DNA of 21,440 nt, from the NCBI GenBank assembly GCA_025352865.1, contig JANXSB010000139.1, positions 1 through 21,440 of the forward strand, written 5' to 3'. The notes under the pieces are model-generated. The model made no database searches. It was not told the origin of the DNA and worked only from the letters and a program-made list of their open reading frames with translations. Source of the DNA: Chthoniobacter sp. Its GTDB lineage: Bacteria > Verrucomicrobiota > Verrucomicrobiia > Chthoniobacterales > Chthoniobacteraceae. Positions 1-6,747 of the stretch are shown one piece after another (the first letter of the stretch is position 1; each line of letters begins with the position of its first letter). The position numbers and the translations under genes were made by a program.

Positions 1-954
1 CGGATCGCCGGGCTCGCATGGTCACTGCTCGGCGCGGACGCCGGGCGCTACATCGAACCGTTCGCCGGCAGCCTCGGCGTGCTCCTCGGACGCCCCGGCG
101 GCGCCCCGCAGCGCGGCCTGGAGGTCGCGAACGACATCGACGGGTACATCGTGAACACGTGGCGCGCGCTGCGCGAGAACCCGGATGCCACGATCGCCGC
201 GGCTGATGACCTGCGCAGCGAGCTCTGCCTGACGGCGCGCCACCTGTGGCTCGTCGAGAACCGGGAGCGGCTGCTCGCGGGGCTGCGGACCGATCCGTCG
301 TGGCACGACACGGAGGCGGCGGGCGCGTGGCTATACGGCATCTCGCTCTGGATCGGCGACGCGTTCGCGTCCGGCACCGGGCCGTGGACACGGGAACGCC
401 TCGGCGGCGCCCCGGGCGGAGACGCCGCGATCAAGCGCCAGCTACCGCACCTCGGGACCGACGGGCAGGGCGTGCAGCGCCAGCTACCGCACCTCGGAGA
501 CGACGGGAAGGGCGTGCACCGCCAGCTCGGCGACGGCGGTTCGGGCGTGATCAGCGCCGGTGTGTACGCGCTCGCCCGCGACCTGCAACGCCGGATCGCG
601 CGCTGTATGATCACCTGTGGCGACTGGCAACGCGTCCTGTCGCCGGCAGCGTCCCATGCCCCGGGCGGCGCCACCGCGATCCTCCTCGACCCGCCATACC
701 CCGACCACGAGCACGCCTACGCTGCCTCCGGAAGCGTCTGGGAGGACGTCACAGCGTGGTGCGACGCGAACGCCGCCAGCCCGCACCGGATCGTCCTGTG
801 CGGCCACGAGGGCGACTACACGCCGCCCGATGGATGGCGCACGATCGCCTATACCGCGAAGGGAAGCTCCAGCGCGAACCGCGGCCGCGAGCGCCTCTGG
901 GCGTCGCCGTCCTGCGTCGGCGGCGTCCGCTCGCTCTTCGAGGACGCGTCGTGA
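1..954 (+). CDS. Phage D12-class N6-adenine DNA methyltransferase, 5' end missing
   Basis: Transfers a methyl group from S-adenosylmethionine to adenine N6 in DNA, probably protecting phage DNA from host restriction. The frame is open from base 1, so the true start lies upstream; 317 residues are visible. Motif I (SAM binding) reads PFAGSLGVLL near residues 20-29. The catalytic DPPY motif is at bases 688-699 (residues 230-233). The C-terminus carries NRGRERLWASP, like phage Dam-type enzymes. Residues 146-183 hold a 14-residue tandem repeat starting RQLPHLG (separate entry). The RecT-like gene follows after 44 bases. Family assignment is firm from the motifs; the recognition site cannot be read from sequence. 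Confidence 0.88.
   Translation, partial: RIAGLAWSLLGADAGRYIEPFAGSLGVLLGRPGGAPQRGLEVANDIDGYIVNTWRALRENPDATIAAADDLRSELCLTARHLWLVENRERLLAGLRTDPSWHDTEAAGAWLYGISLWIGDAFASGTGPWTRERLGGAPGGDAAIKRQLPHLGTDGQGVQRQLPHLGDDGKGVHRQLGDGGSGVISAGVYALARDLQRRIARCMITCGDWQRVLSPAASHAPGGATAILLDPPYPDHEHAYAASGSVWEDVTAWCDANAASPHRIVLCGHEGDYTPPDGWRTIAYTAKGSSSANRGRERLWASPSCVGGVRSLFEDAS
436..549 (+). repeat. In-frame 42-bp tandem repeat inside the methyltransferase
   Basis: Two near-identical 42-base units (436-477 and 478-519) encode RQLPHLGTDGQGVQ and RQLPHLGDDGKGVH. A third, shortened unit from 520 encodes RQLGDGGSGV. The repeat lies between motif I and the DPPY motif, where D12 enzymes carry their target recognition region. 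Confidence 0.85.
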
Positions 955-998
955 TCCGACCTGACGATCGAAGGCATCCACTACACCAGGGAGACGAA

Positions 999-1865
999 AT
1001 GACCAACACCGTGAGTACCGCGAGCACTGCGCCCGCGCTCACCTGGACAACGGAGCAGCGGACGCTGATCATCGAGCACCTGATCACGATCCCCGACGGC
1101 TGCGAACCTGCTACCAACGGCGAAATCGAGCTCTTTTCCGCCGTCTGCCGCGCCAAGGGGCTCGACCCGTTCAGCGGACAGATCTACCCGATCTTCCGCC
1201 GCGACCGCAAGCACCCGCTCGGCCGAAAGATGGCGATCCAGACCGGGATCGACGGGTATAACCTGATCGCCGCCCGTACCGGAAAGCTCGACGGGATCCA
1301 CACCGAGTGGTGCGGACAGGACGCGCAGTGGTGCGACGTCTGGCTCGCGAACGAACCACCAGCCGCCGCGCGCTGCATCATCACGCTTCGCGGCAGCACG
1401 AGCCCGATCATCGCCGTCGCGACCTGGCAGGAACTGTGCCCACGCGACCAGAACGGCACGATTCAGAACGTGCAGTGGATCCGGATGCCGTCCGCGATGC
1501 TCGGCAAGTGCGCACGCGCTGCAGCGCTGCGAACGGCCTTCCCGAACGAGACGAGCGGCCTGCAGGTCGACGCCGAGATGCACCAGGCCGACATCGTCGA
1601 CGTCATCCGAGAACCACTCCCGGGGTTGCCGATGCCACGCCGACGCGCCGACGCGAATGACCGTCAGCGGATAAAGGACGCCTCTACCGGGCTCACGGCC
1701 AGCGAGCGAGACGCCGTGATCGCGCCCTACGCCGAAGACGGCAAGCTCTACGGCGACCGCGTCCCCGACGTGCTCGAGGCGCTCCGGATCGTGGGCCTGG
1801 TCGAGATCGAGGAGATGATGGTCGAAGCCGAGGCCGTCGAGAGCGACCTCGAGGTCGAGGCATGA
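999..1865 (+). CDS. RecT/Bet-family single-strand annealing protein
   Basis: Probably binds single-stranded DNA and anneals complementary strands during phage recombination and replication. The 288-residue product carries the RecT/Bet signature early on: FSAVCRAKGLDPFSGQIYPI, then KMAIQTGIDGYNLIAARTG, and later WIRMPSAMLGKCARAAALR. The C-terminal tail is acidic (EAEAVESDLEVEA). The ATG at 999 is chosen because AGGGAG lies at 988-993 and because family similarity begins shortly after it; the open frame extends far upstream, but only as a shadow of the methyltransferase. It overlaps the next gene by ATGA. No lambda-type exonuclease partner is adjacent; the only visible nuclease of this module is the VRR-NUC protein at 4060. 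Confidence 0.85.
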   Translation: MTNTVSTASTAPALTWTTEQRTLIIEHLITIPDGCEPATNGEIELFSAVCRAKGLDPFSGQIYPIFRRDRKHPLGRKMAIQTGIDGYNLIAARTGKLDGIHTEWCGQDAQWCDVWLANEPPAAARCIITLRGSTSPIIAVATWQELCPRDQNGTIQNVQWIRMPSAMLGKCARAAALRTAFPNETSGLQVDAEMHQADIVDVIREPLPGLPMPRRRADANDRQRIKDASTGLTASERDAVIAPYAEDGKLYGDRVPDVLEALRIVGLVEIEEMMVEAEAVESDLEVEA

Positions 1866-2518
1866 GCGCCTTGCCACTCACCCCCGACGCGGCGCCGGCC
1901 GATGAGGTCATCGCACGGATCGAACTGGTGCCGCTCGTGCAGGAAACGAGGATGTTTCGGATCACCGGGGTTGCGCCACTCCTCGTGCACCAGTGGTCAG
2001 AGAAGTCTCGACAGCAGCTACTCGAGGGTACGCGAGTAAAGAAGGCGCTGGAGCCGAGGCGGCCCGGTGCTGAGATCGCGGACGAGGCAATCTACCGGTT
2101 CCACGGACAGCCCGATGATGTCCATGGATTCCCCGCGGCCGGCGTGAAGAAGGCGATCGTGAGCGCAGCGCGGTTCTTCAAGGGAGCGCTGACGATGGCA
2201 GAGCTGAAGTCACTGATCTACATCCACCAGACGGGCGAATGCCGCGAGGACGGACAGGGCCTACTGGAGATCGAGCACGACAGCTGGAAGGTGGACACGC
2301 GGATGGTTCGCATCGGCGGTAGGGCCTCCGACGTCAGGTATCGGCCGCGATACGACCAGTGGTCGATCGTCGCTCCGATCACGTTCTTCCCCCACATCAT
2401 CGACCTGTCGAGTCTATGCAGCCTGGTCGAGGCGGCCGGGTTCGTCGGGCTCGGCGAGAACCGTCCGGAGAGGGGAGGGACGAACGGTCGGTTCAGGCTG
2501 GACGCGACCATCGAGTGA
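1862..2518 (+). CDS. Conserved phage protein next to recT, function unknown
   Basis: A 218-residue protein overlapping the recT-like gene by ATGA. Visible marks are an N-terminal ITGVAPLLVHQWSEK segment (a G-x-x-PLL-x-H pattern), a central PAAGVKKAIVSAARF segment, and a C-terminal half with RYRPRYDQWSIVAPITF, then VGLGENRPERGGTNGRF. From memory this pattern (arginine-proline-arginine followed by D-W, then G-x-G-x-RP-x-x-G-x-F) recurs in conserved phage proteins near recombination genes. I recognise the family pattern but no established activity. A nucleic-acid-binding or Cas7/RAMP-like fold is possible but is only a guess from the motif style and position. It is followed by a gap of about 90 bases. 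Confidence 0.7.
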   Translation: MSALPLTPDAAPADEVIARIELVPLVQETRMFRITGVAPLLVHQWSEKSRQQLLEGTRVKKALEPRRPGAEIADEAIYRFHGQPDDVHGFPAAGVKKAIVSAARFFKGALTMAELKSLIYIHQTGECREDGQGLLEIEHDSWKVDTRMVRIGGRASDVRYRPRYDQWSIVAPITFFPHIIDLSSLCSLVEAAGFVGLGENRPERGGTNGRFRLDATIE

Positions 2519-2591
2519 CGAGGCAGGCGTGGCAGGGCTCGGACGGGCGCGGCCAGGCAAGGCAAGGCATGGAGCACGACCATCAACGAAC
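2519..2591. repeat. Intergenic degenerate GGCAA/GGCAG repeat tract
   Basis: Between two tightly packed genes, bases 2521-2572 are a run of degenerate purine-rich pentamers: GGCAG, GGCGTGGCAGGGC, then GGCCAGGCAAGGCAAGGCATGG. It is the only sizeable spacer in the early module and has no convincing ORF of its own. It could be a regulatory, structural or recombination-prone tract; nothing in the sequence decides. Confidence 0.55.
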
Positions 2592-2607
2592 AGGAGGTCA
2601 TCGCACC

Positions 2608-3090
2608 GTGAACGACGAACCATCGCACGTGCTCGGCATACTCGCCGAGATCTCAGACCGGAACGGGTCGCTAACCCCGAAGATCGTCGTCGCCGAGGCG
2701 CGAAACGAGAAGCACCCCCTTCACTCACGCTTTGAGTGGGACGACTCGATCGCGGGCGAACGGTTCCGGATCACCCAGGCGTCGCAACTCATCCGAAGCG
2801 TCATGGTCAAGGTCGTCACGAGGTCGGCGCCGGGCCCGGTAGAGGTACGCGCCTTTTGGCCGAAGCGCTATGTCGAACCCGACGACGATGCACGTGAGGT
2901 CGAGGATCGCCCCGACGGACGCAGCGCCTACGTACAGACGGCAACCATGACGCCGGTGCAGCTCGAGCGAATCGGCATCCAGATACAGCGCGATGTAGCT
3001 TCGCTACGCCGCAAATATGCCCGGTGGGACGATCTTCTCCAGACCGTGATCGACCAGGAGTTCGCTTACGCTGGCGAGGCGGAGGCATGA
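2608..3090 (+). CDS. Conserved phage hypothetical protein
   Basis: A 160-residue protein of unknown function. The N-terminal part reads LTPKIVVAEARNEKHPLHS then FEWDDSIAGERFRITQA and LIRSVMVKVV, a pattern I associate with early-region phage hypotheticals; the C-terminal part (about 110-160) is predicted helical and charged. The GTG at 2608 is chosen because a perfect AGGAGG sits at 2592-2597. An in-frame ATG at 2569 is possible, but it lies inside the repeat tract and has a poor binding site. It ends with ATGA overlap onto the next gene. The FEWDD segment suggests a compact conserved core, but no catalytic motif is evident. Confidence 0.75.
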   Translation: MNDEPSHVLGILAEISDRNGSLTPKIVVAEARNEKHPLHSRFEWDDSIAGERFRITQASQLIRSVMVKVVTRSAPGPVEVRAFWPKRYVEPDDDAREVEDRPDGRSAYVQTATMTPVQLERIGIQIQRDVASLRRKYARWDDLLQTVIDQEFAYAGEAEA

Positions 3091-3656
3091 GCAGCGAGGT
3101 CGTATCGCTCGAGCTCGACGGCGGCACGCTGATCACCGAGGACGCCGTGATCTCCCGAAACGGCGTCGTCCTGTTCACCCGCGAGGACATCGCCAGCATC
3201 ACCACCTGGCTGCGTTCGTGCATCGACGCCGAGCGCGACCAGCTCCGTCCGGTGAAGCGCGCCGCCGCCGAGTGGATCTACGAGGCGATGGACCGCGACG
3301 GAACCTACACCCTGCACGCGAACGGCCTGGTCGTGAACGGCGAGAGTCGCGGCACATGGGAGGCGCAGGAGAGGATCGACGTCGAGCAGCTCCACGCCGA
3401 CCTGCTCGTTCTACGAGGTCGAGATGTCCCCTGCGATGCGGACGCCTCCGTCTCGTTCGTACTTGGCTGGGAGCGCGACCGGCGCGCCTGGGTCGACGAG
3501 CACTTCAAGACCGAACGAACGCTCACCGCCGCCGGCCGCAACCGCCTCACCCGGATGGCCGGAGCGTACAGCCGCGCGCTCGAGCTCGCTACAACCCCCG
3601 TCCTCGAGGGCGAACGACGAGCACGGAAAACACCCACGATCAAGGAGGAACGATGA
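3087..3656 (+). CDS. Hypothetical protein, early region
   Basis: A 189-residue protein without a domain I can name. The N-terminal 30 residues look like a small beta unit (VVSLELDGGTLITEDAVISR), followed by charged helices including SITTWLRSCIDAERDQLRPVK and a middle KRAAAEWIYEAMDRDGTYT. The C-terminus is very basic (RRARKTPTIKEER). It overlaps the gene before it by ATGA and the SSB-like gene after it by ATGA, so it is almost certainly translated within the same recombination and replication operon. The AAGGAGG inside its last codons serves the next gene. Confidence 0.7.
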   Translation: MSSEVVSLELDGGTLITEDAVISRNGVVLFTREDIASITTWLRSCIDAERDQLRPVKRAAAEWIYEAMDRDGTYTLHANGLVVNGESRGTWEAQERIDVEQLHADLLVLRGRDVPCDADASVSFVLGWERDRRAWVDEHFKTERTLTAAGRNRLTRMAGAYSRALELATTPVLEGERRARKTPTIKEER

Positions 3657-4060
3657 ACATCCCCGCCGCACCCGCCGACCAGGACCGAGGCACGCTACTC
3701 GACGTCGGATCCTACAACGTCCAGATCGGCAACGTGTCCGAGGTCACATCGAAGTCAGGCACTCCCGGAATCCAGATCGACTACACCTGCGACGTCGGCG
3801 AGATCCGCGAGTGGGTCTACATCACGCCGAAGACCCGCTGGAAGCTACAGGAACTCCTCGACGCCTGCCGCGTGGAGACACCCGAGGGCGCATTCGACCT
3901 GGACATCGCCACGCTGATCGAGAAGACGCTGCGGATCGTCGTCGAGGAGAAGACCTTTGACGGGAAGAAGCAGACCCACGTCGCAGGTCACGAGCTCGCA
4001 AACCGCACGGCGAACGTCAGCACCAAGACCGCCGTGTCCGATGACGACATCCCGTTCTGA
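3653..4060 (+). CDS. Phage SSB-like (DUF669-like) DNA-binding protein with DDDIPF tail
   Basis: A 135-residue protein likely to coat single-stranded DNA. It has a predicted beta-rich OB-like body (SYNVQIGNVSEVTSKSGTPG, REWVYITPKTRWKLQELLDA, TLRIVVEEKTFDGKKQTHVA). The last residues are DDDIPF, the same kind of acidic tip that bacterial SSB uses to recruit repair and replication proteins. The fold assignment rests on pattern memory of the DUF669 family; the C-terminal tip is plainly visible. Ribosome binding site AAGGAGG is at 3642-3648. The neighbours (recT-like upstream, VRR-NUC and primase downstream) support a role in DNA metabolism. Confidence 0.72.
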   Translation: MNIPAAPADQDRGTLLDVGSYNVQIGNVSEVTSKSGTPGIQIDYTCDVGEIREWVYITPKTRWKLQELLDACRVETPEGAFDLDIATLIEKTLRIVVEEKTFDGKKQTHVAGHELANRTANVSTKTAVSDDDIPF

Positions 4061-4401
4061 TGGCGCAGAGCGGGCCCGCAAAGACGACCGAATCCCAGTT
4101 CCAGGGCCAGGTTATCGAGCTCGCCCACATTCTCGGATGGACTGTCGCCCACTTCCGGCCTGCTCGCACCGAGCGGGGTTGGCGTACAGCCGTCGCGGCT
4201 GATGGCGCTGGATACCCCGACCTGACGATGGTTCGCGAGCGACTGGTCTTCGCCGAGCTGAAGTCAGACCGCGGTCTGGCCAGCGAAGCGCAGAGGGACT
4301 GGCACACGAAGCTCGTCATAGCGAACGTCGAGACGTACCTCTGGCGCCCCGCAGACTGGGTCGAGATCGTCAGCACCCTCACCCGCCGGGTCGTTGCATG
4401 A
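4060..4401 (+). CDS. VRR-NUC domain nuclease
   Basis: A 113-residue, single-domain PD-(D/E)xK nuclease of the small phage VRR-NUC type. Motifs are an N-terminal ESQFQGQVIELAHILGW helix (the conserved E and Q positions), the G-Y-PDLTMV motif supplying the catalytic Asp, and RLVFAELKSDRG supplying the E-x-K pair. It ends with a short helix and VETYLWRPADW, typical of the family. The family cleaves structured DNA such as branched molecules, so a role in resolving recombination or replication intermediates before packaging is likely. It starts by TGATG overlap with the SSB-like gene and ends by ATGA overlap with a 58-residue ORF. Confidence 0.88.
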   Translation: MAQSGPAKTTESQFQGQVIELAHILGWTVAHFRPARTERGWRTAVAADGAGYPDLTMVRERLVFAELKSDRGLASEAQRDWHTKLVIANVETYLWRPADWVEIVSTLTRRVVA

Positions 4402-4574
4402 AGGAGCGCCCGCAGTCCAAAACTGGGAGAACCGTGGTGAAGAAGAAGCATGGGAGGCCGGTCGCCGAACACCTCCTCGAGCCATTCGAGGTCGCGCTAG
4501 CGAGGATGCTTATATACCTCGCGCGGGGAAGAGCGGAACAGCCAGAGAGCGCTGACCCCGACAAGCCCGCCTGA
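4398..4574 (+). CDS. Small basic hypothetical protein (58 aa)
   Basis: A short ORF fitting exactly between the VRR-NUC and primase-helicase genes, with ATGA overlap upstream and TGATG overlap downstream. The product starts MKERPQSKTGRTVVKKKHGR, a lysine/arginine-rich segment, continues with a predicted amphipathic helix (HLLEPFEVALARMLIYLARG), and ends in an acidic, proline-containing tail. The exact coupling at both ends is the main evidence that it is real. The function is unknown; a small DNA- or protein-binding accessory of the replisome is possible, and no motif supports anything more specific. Confidence 0.6.
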   Translation: MKERPQSKTGRTVVKKKHGRPVAEHLLEPFEVALARMLIYLARGRAEQPESADPDKPA

Positions 4575-6535
4575 TGGCCGCCGGACAGATCGAACACGAG
4601 ATGCTCATGGGTGCTCTCGCCTACGCCACGCAAGGCTACCGCGTCTTCCCATGCCAGCCACGCGGGAAGCAGCCGATCACCACCCACGGCCTAAGGGATG
4701 CGACAACGAACACCGACAAGATCCGGGCCTGGTGGGCGCAGACGCCGACCGCAAACGTCGCTGTCGCTTGCGGCGGAGATGATCACCTGGTCGTCCTCGA
4801 CGTCGATAACCCGGCGGCGCTATCGGATCTCGAGGAACGGATCGGGGCGCTACCGGCGACGCTCACGACCAGCACCGGCAGGAACGGCGGCGGCCGGCAT
4901 TACTGGTTCAGAGGGCCGGAGGGAATCGTCATCGGGAACCGTCGAGGAACGCTCCCCGGCGGCATCGACGTACGCGGGGAGGGCGGATACGTGATCGCCC
5001 CGCCTAGCTGGCACCCGGACGGCATCCGCTACGCCGTCGCATCAGAGCACCAGGTCGCCGAGATCCCAGGATCACTCATAGGCATCCTGATCGCCAGAGT
5101 GATAACGCCTAGGGTGGGTGGCGGAGACGTCCCGGCGGTTCGTTCGAACGCTACCCATGGTCGGACATCCCTATACGGTCAACGTGCGCTAGATCTCGAG
5201 GTCGAGAGGCTACGCCAGGCACCCGAGGGGCGTCGGAACGAGTCGCTCAATAGCGCCGCATTCAACGTCGGGCAACTCGTCGCCGGAGGTGAGGTCGACG
5301 AGGATCAGATGCGCGACGCACTGGTCGGAGCGGCACAAGCCATCGGGCTTGAAGAGCGTGAGATCACAGCAACGCTACAGAGCGGACTAAATGGAGGGAG
5401 TTCCTACCCGCGGTCGTCGCCCGAGCGAGGTGCTGTCCGGACGTTCGTCATCGCCATACCGGCCGCCGAGGGGGCTCCAGGCGATAGAGAAGACGACCAC
5501 GAATGGCTGAAGTACGAGCCGTGGTCGGTCTTCCGCCACCGCGTCCCGGAGGACGTTTCCTACTACGTCCACGAGCTCGTCATCCGCGGCGGCATCGGTG
5601 TCATCGGCGCCCCCGCGAAGGCCGGGAAGACGTGGCTCGCAGAACACCTCGCCCTGTGCATCGCCAATGGGAAAAACTTCCACCAATGGGCGATCAACGA
5701 GCCCCACCGCGTCCTCTACCTCGCCCTCGAGGGCAGCGCCACCGGACACGCGACGCGGTTCAAGGTGCTTGCTCGAGGGATCGGCGTTGACCCCTTGACC
5801 GACGAGACGATGGAGGAGAACCTGAACATCGTCACGCAGCCGCCAAGAGGGCTGAACCTCGTAGACATCGTCGACGCCAGCGCATTCGTGCAGAGCGTCC
5901 TCGACGGCCGCTTCGCCGTCGTCTTTATCGACGTCGCCCGGGCTGCCGCGAAGATCCGCGAATCCGGCGAAGGAACCTACGACCTACGGGCGATTCAGAG
6001 CCACCTTAGACCGCTCATGGAAGCAGGCGTTACGACGATCTTCGTCCACCATGCGAAGAAGGTTCAGACCGCGTCACCGAGCACCTATACGCCGGCCCTC
6101 GAGCGGCTCTCCGGATCGGGAGACTGGGGAGGTGTCGTCGATGTCGGCCTGGTGCTCGAGAAGGGCGAGGAGGGCTGGCGAGACGCGGTGCTCCACGTCG
6201 AGGGTCGCGACATCCCGACGCCGCCGACGAAGCTTCGTATTCGCTACGACGGCGACGGGTCCGGTGAAAACGGCGCCATCACCGCTCTCGACACGATCAC
6301 GCCGAGCATCGTCGAGGACGACGAGGGAGCGGATGAGCGGAACGAACGAGCGATCCAGCTCGCCGTCTGGCTCGGCGAAAAGGTATCCCGTGAGGCGACG
6401 ACGAGTGAGGTGATGGCGCGTCTGGGGATCTCTCGCTCAACGTTGAGGAGGATGCGGAGGGCGATCCATAGGCAAGGAATCGTCATCATTGAGGCAGCTG
6501 GTCAACACTCTCCGACAATCTACTCTCGGCCGTGA
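4574..6535 (+). CDS. Primase-polymerase / RepA-type AAA helicase fusion with C-terminal HTH
   Basis: A 653-residue replication protein that probably primes and unwinds phage DNA at the origin. The N-terminal bifunctional primase/polymerase domain (about 12-165) shows GYRVFPC, the metal-binding LDVDN at 75-79, GGGRHYWF at 105-112 and GIDVRGEGGYVIAPPS at 130-145. The central RecA/RepA-like ATPase shows Walker A GAPAKAGKT (345-353), Walker B FAVVFID (447-453) and FVHHAKK (490-496). A C-terminal winged or helix-turn-helix region is visible around 608-636 (TSEVMARLGISRSTLRRMRR), which could contact origin DNA. The gene starts by TGATG overlap and ends by GTGA overlap with an ORF holding the large palindrome. 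The architecture matches replication proteins of many phages and plasmids. Confidence 0.9.
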   Translation: MAAGQIEHEMLMGALAYATQGYRVFPCQPRGKQPITTHGLRDATTNTDKIRAWWAQTPTANVAVACGGDDHLVVLDVDNPAALSDLEERIGALPATLTTSTGRNGGGRHYWFRGPEGIVIGNRRGTLPGGIDVRGEGGYVIAPPSWHPDGIRYAVASEHQVAEIPGSLIGILIARVITPRVGGGDVPAVRSNATHGRTSLYGQRALDLEVERLRQAPEGRRNESLNSAAFNVGQLVAGGEVDEDQMRDALVGAAQAIGLEEREITATLQSGLNGGSSYPRSSPERGAVRTFVIAIPAAEGAPGDREDDHEWLKYEPWSVFRHRVPEDVSYYVHELVIRGGIGVIGAPAKAGKTWLAEHLALCIANGKNFHQWAINEPHRVLYLALEGSATGHATRFKVLARGIGVDPLTDETMEENLNIVTQPPRGLNLVDIVDASAFVQSVLDGRFAVVFIDVARAAAKIRESGEGTYDLRAIQSHLRPLMEAGVTTIFVHHAKKVQTASPSTYTPALERLSGSGDWGGVVDVGLVLEKGEEGWRDAVLHVEGRDIPTPPTKLRIRYDGDGSGENGAITALDTITPSIVEDDEGADERNERAIQLAVWLGEKVSREATTSEVMARLGISRSTLRRMRRAIHRQGIVIIEAAGQHSPTIYSRP

Positions 6536-6747
6536 TCCAGATGTGTCAGGGTGTTCACAGGGTGTTCATGAACACCCTCAAGAGTCAGGTGGTCACCCAC
6601 CCCCTTAGGGGGGTGGGCATGAACCACCTGATGAACACCCTGAACACCCTCGAATCCGAGAGAACCGATGAACAGTCTGGAATGCCATTCGGATCCGAAA
6701 GAACGGATGAGGCACCTGATGACGAAGGAAGCGGGCCAGGAGAGTGA
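6532..6747 (+). CDS. Possible small protein overlapping the nested palindrome
   Basis: A 71-residue ORF with GTGA overlaps at both ends (start 6532, stop 6747), which argues that it is translated. Its sequence is odd: the first half is dictated by the palindrome and repeats below it, giving MNTL three times, and the second half repeats SERTDE twice in a 13-residue period, ending acidic (DDEGSGPGE). No domain is recognisable. It may be a real protein overprinted on a DNA element, or only an open passage through a non-coding control region. The overlaps favour translation; the repeats favour a DNA role. Confidence 0.4.
   Translation: MIQMCQGVHRVFMNTLKSQVVTHPLRGVGMNHLMNTLNTLESERTDEQSGMPFGSERTDEAPDDEGSGPGE
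6549..6649. repeat. Nested palindrome with five GGGTGTTCA motifs; candidate replication origin or operator
   Basis: The 9-mer GGGTGTTCA occurs at 6549-6557 and 6560-6568, and its complement TGAACACCC at 6569-6577, 6632-6640 and 6641-6649. The second and third copies form the perfect 18-bp palindrome GGGTGTTCATGAACACCC (6560-6577). Between the left and right clusters lies a stem of CAGGTGGTCA (6586-6595) against TGAACCACCTG (6620-6630, one bulged A). Inside that is CCCACCCCC (6596-6604), loop TTAG, GGGGGTGGG (6609-6617). The whole 101 bp is thus a quasi-symmetric structure directly after the helicase-primase gene, a typical place for iteron-like origins. The function is inferred; the repeats are seen directly. 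Confidence 0.7.
6654..6710 (+). repeat. 18-bp direct repeat, 39-bp period
   Basis: ATCCGAGAGAACCGATGA (6654-6671) recurs as ATCCGAAAGAACGGATGA (6693-6710), 16 of 18 identical. The 39-base period keeps the reading frame and encodes SERTDE twice in the small ORF above. It sits just outside the palindrome cluster and may be part of the same DNA element. Confidence 0.7.

Noticed and set aside
246..998. Long N-terminal extension of the RecT-like frame
   Set aside because: It is the methyltransferase read in another frame, arginine-rich and without RecT similarity; ATG 999 has a good binding site.
2529..2735. Small ORF through the GGCAA tract
   Set aside because: Runs into the well-supported gene at 2608 in another frame; Arg-rich, no binding site.
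6549..6649. CRISPR array or SOS (LexA) box
   Set aside because: The motifs are too short and irregularly spaced with no spacers, and the palindrome has GTTC-AT-GAAC, the opposite orientation to a GAAC-N4-GTTC box.
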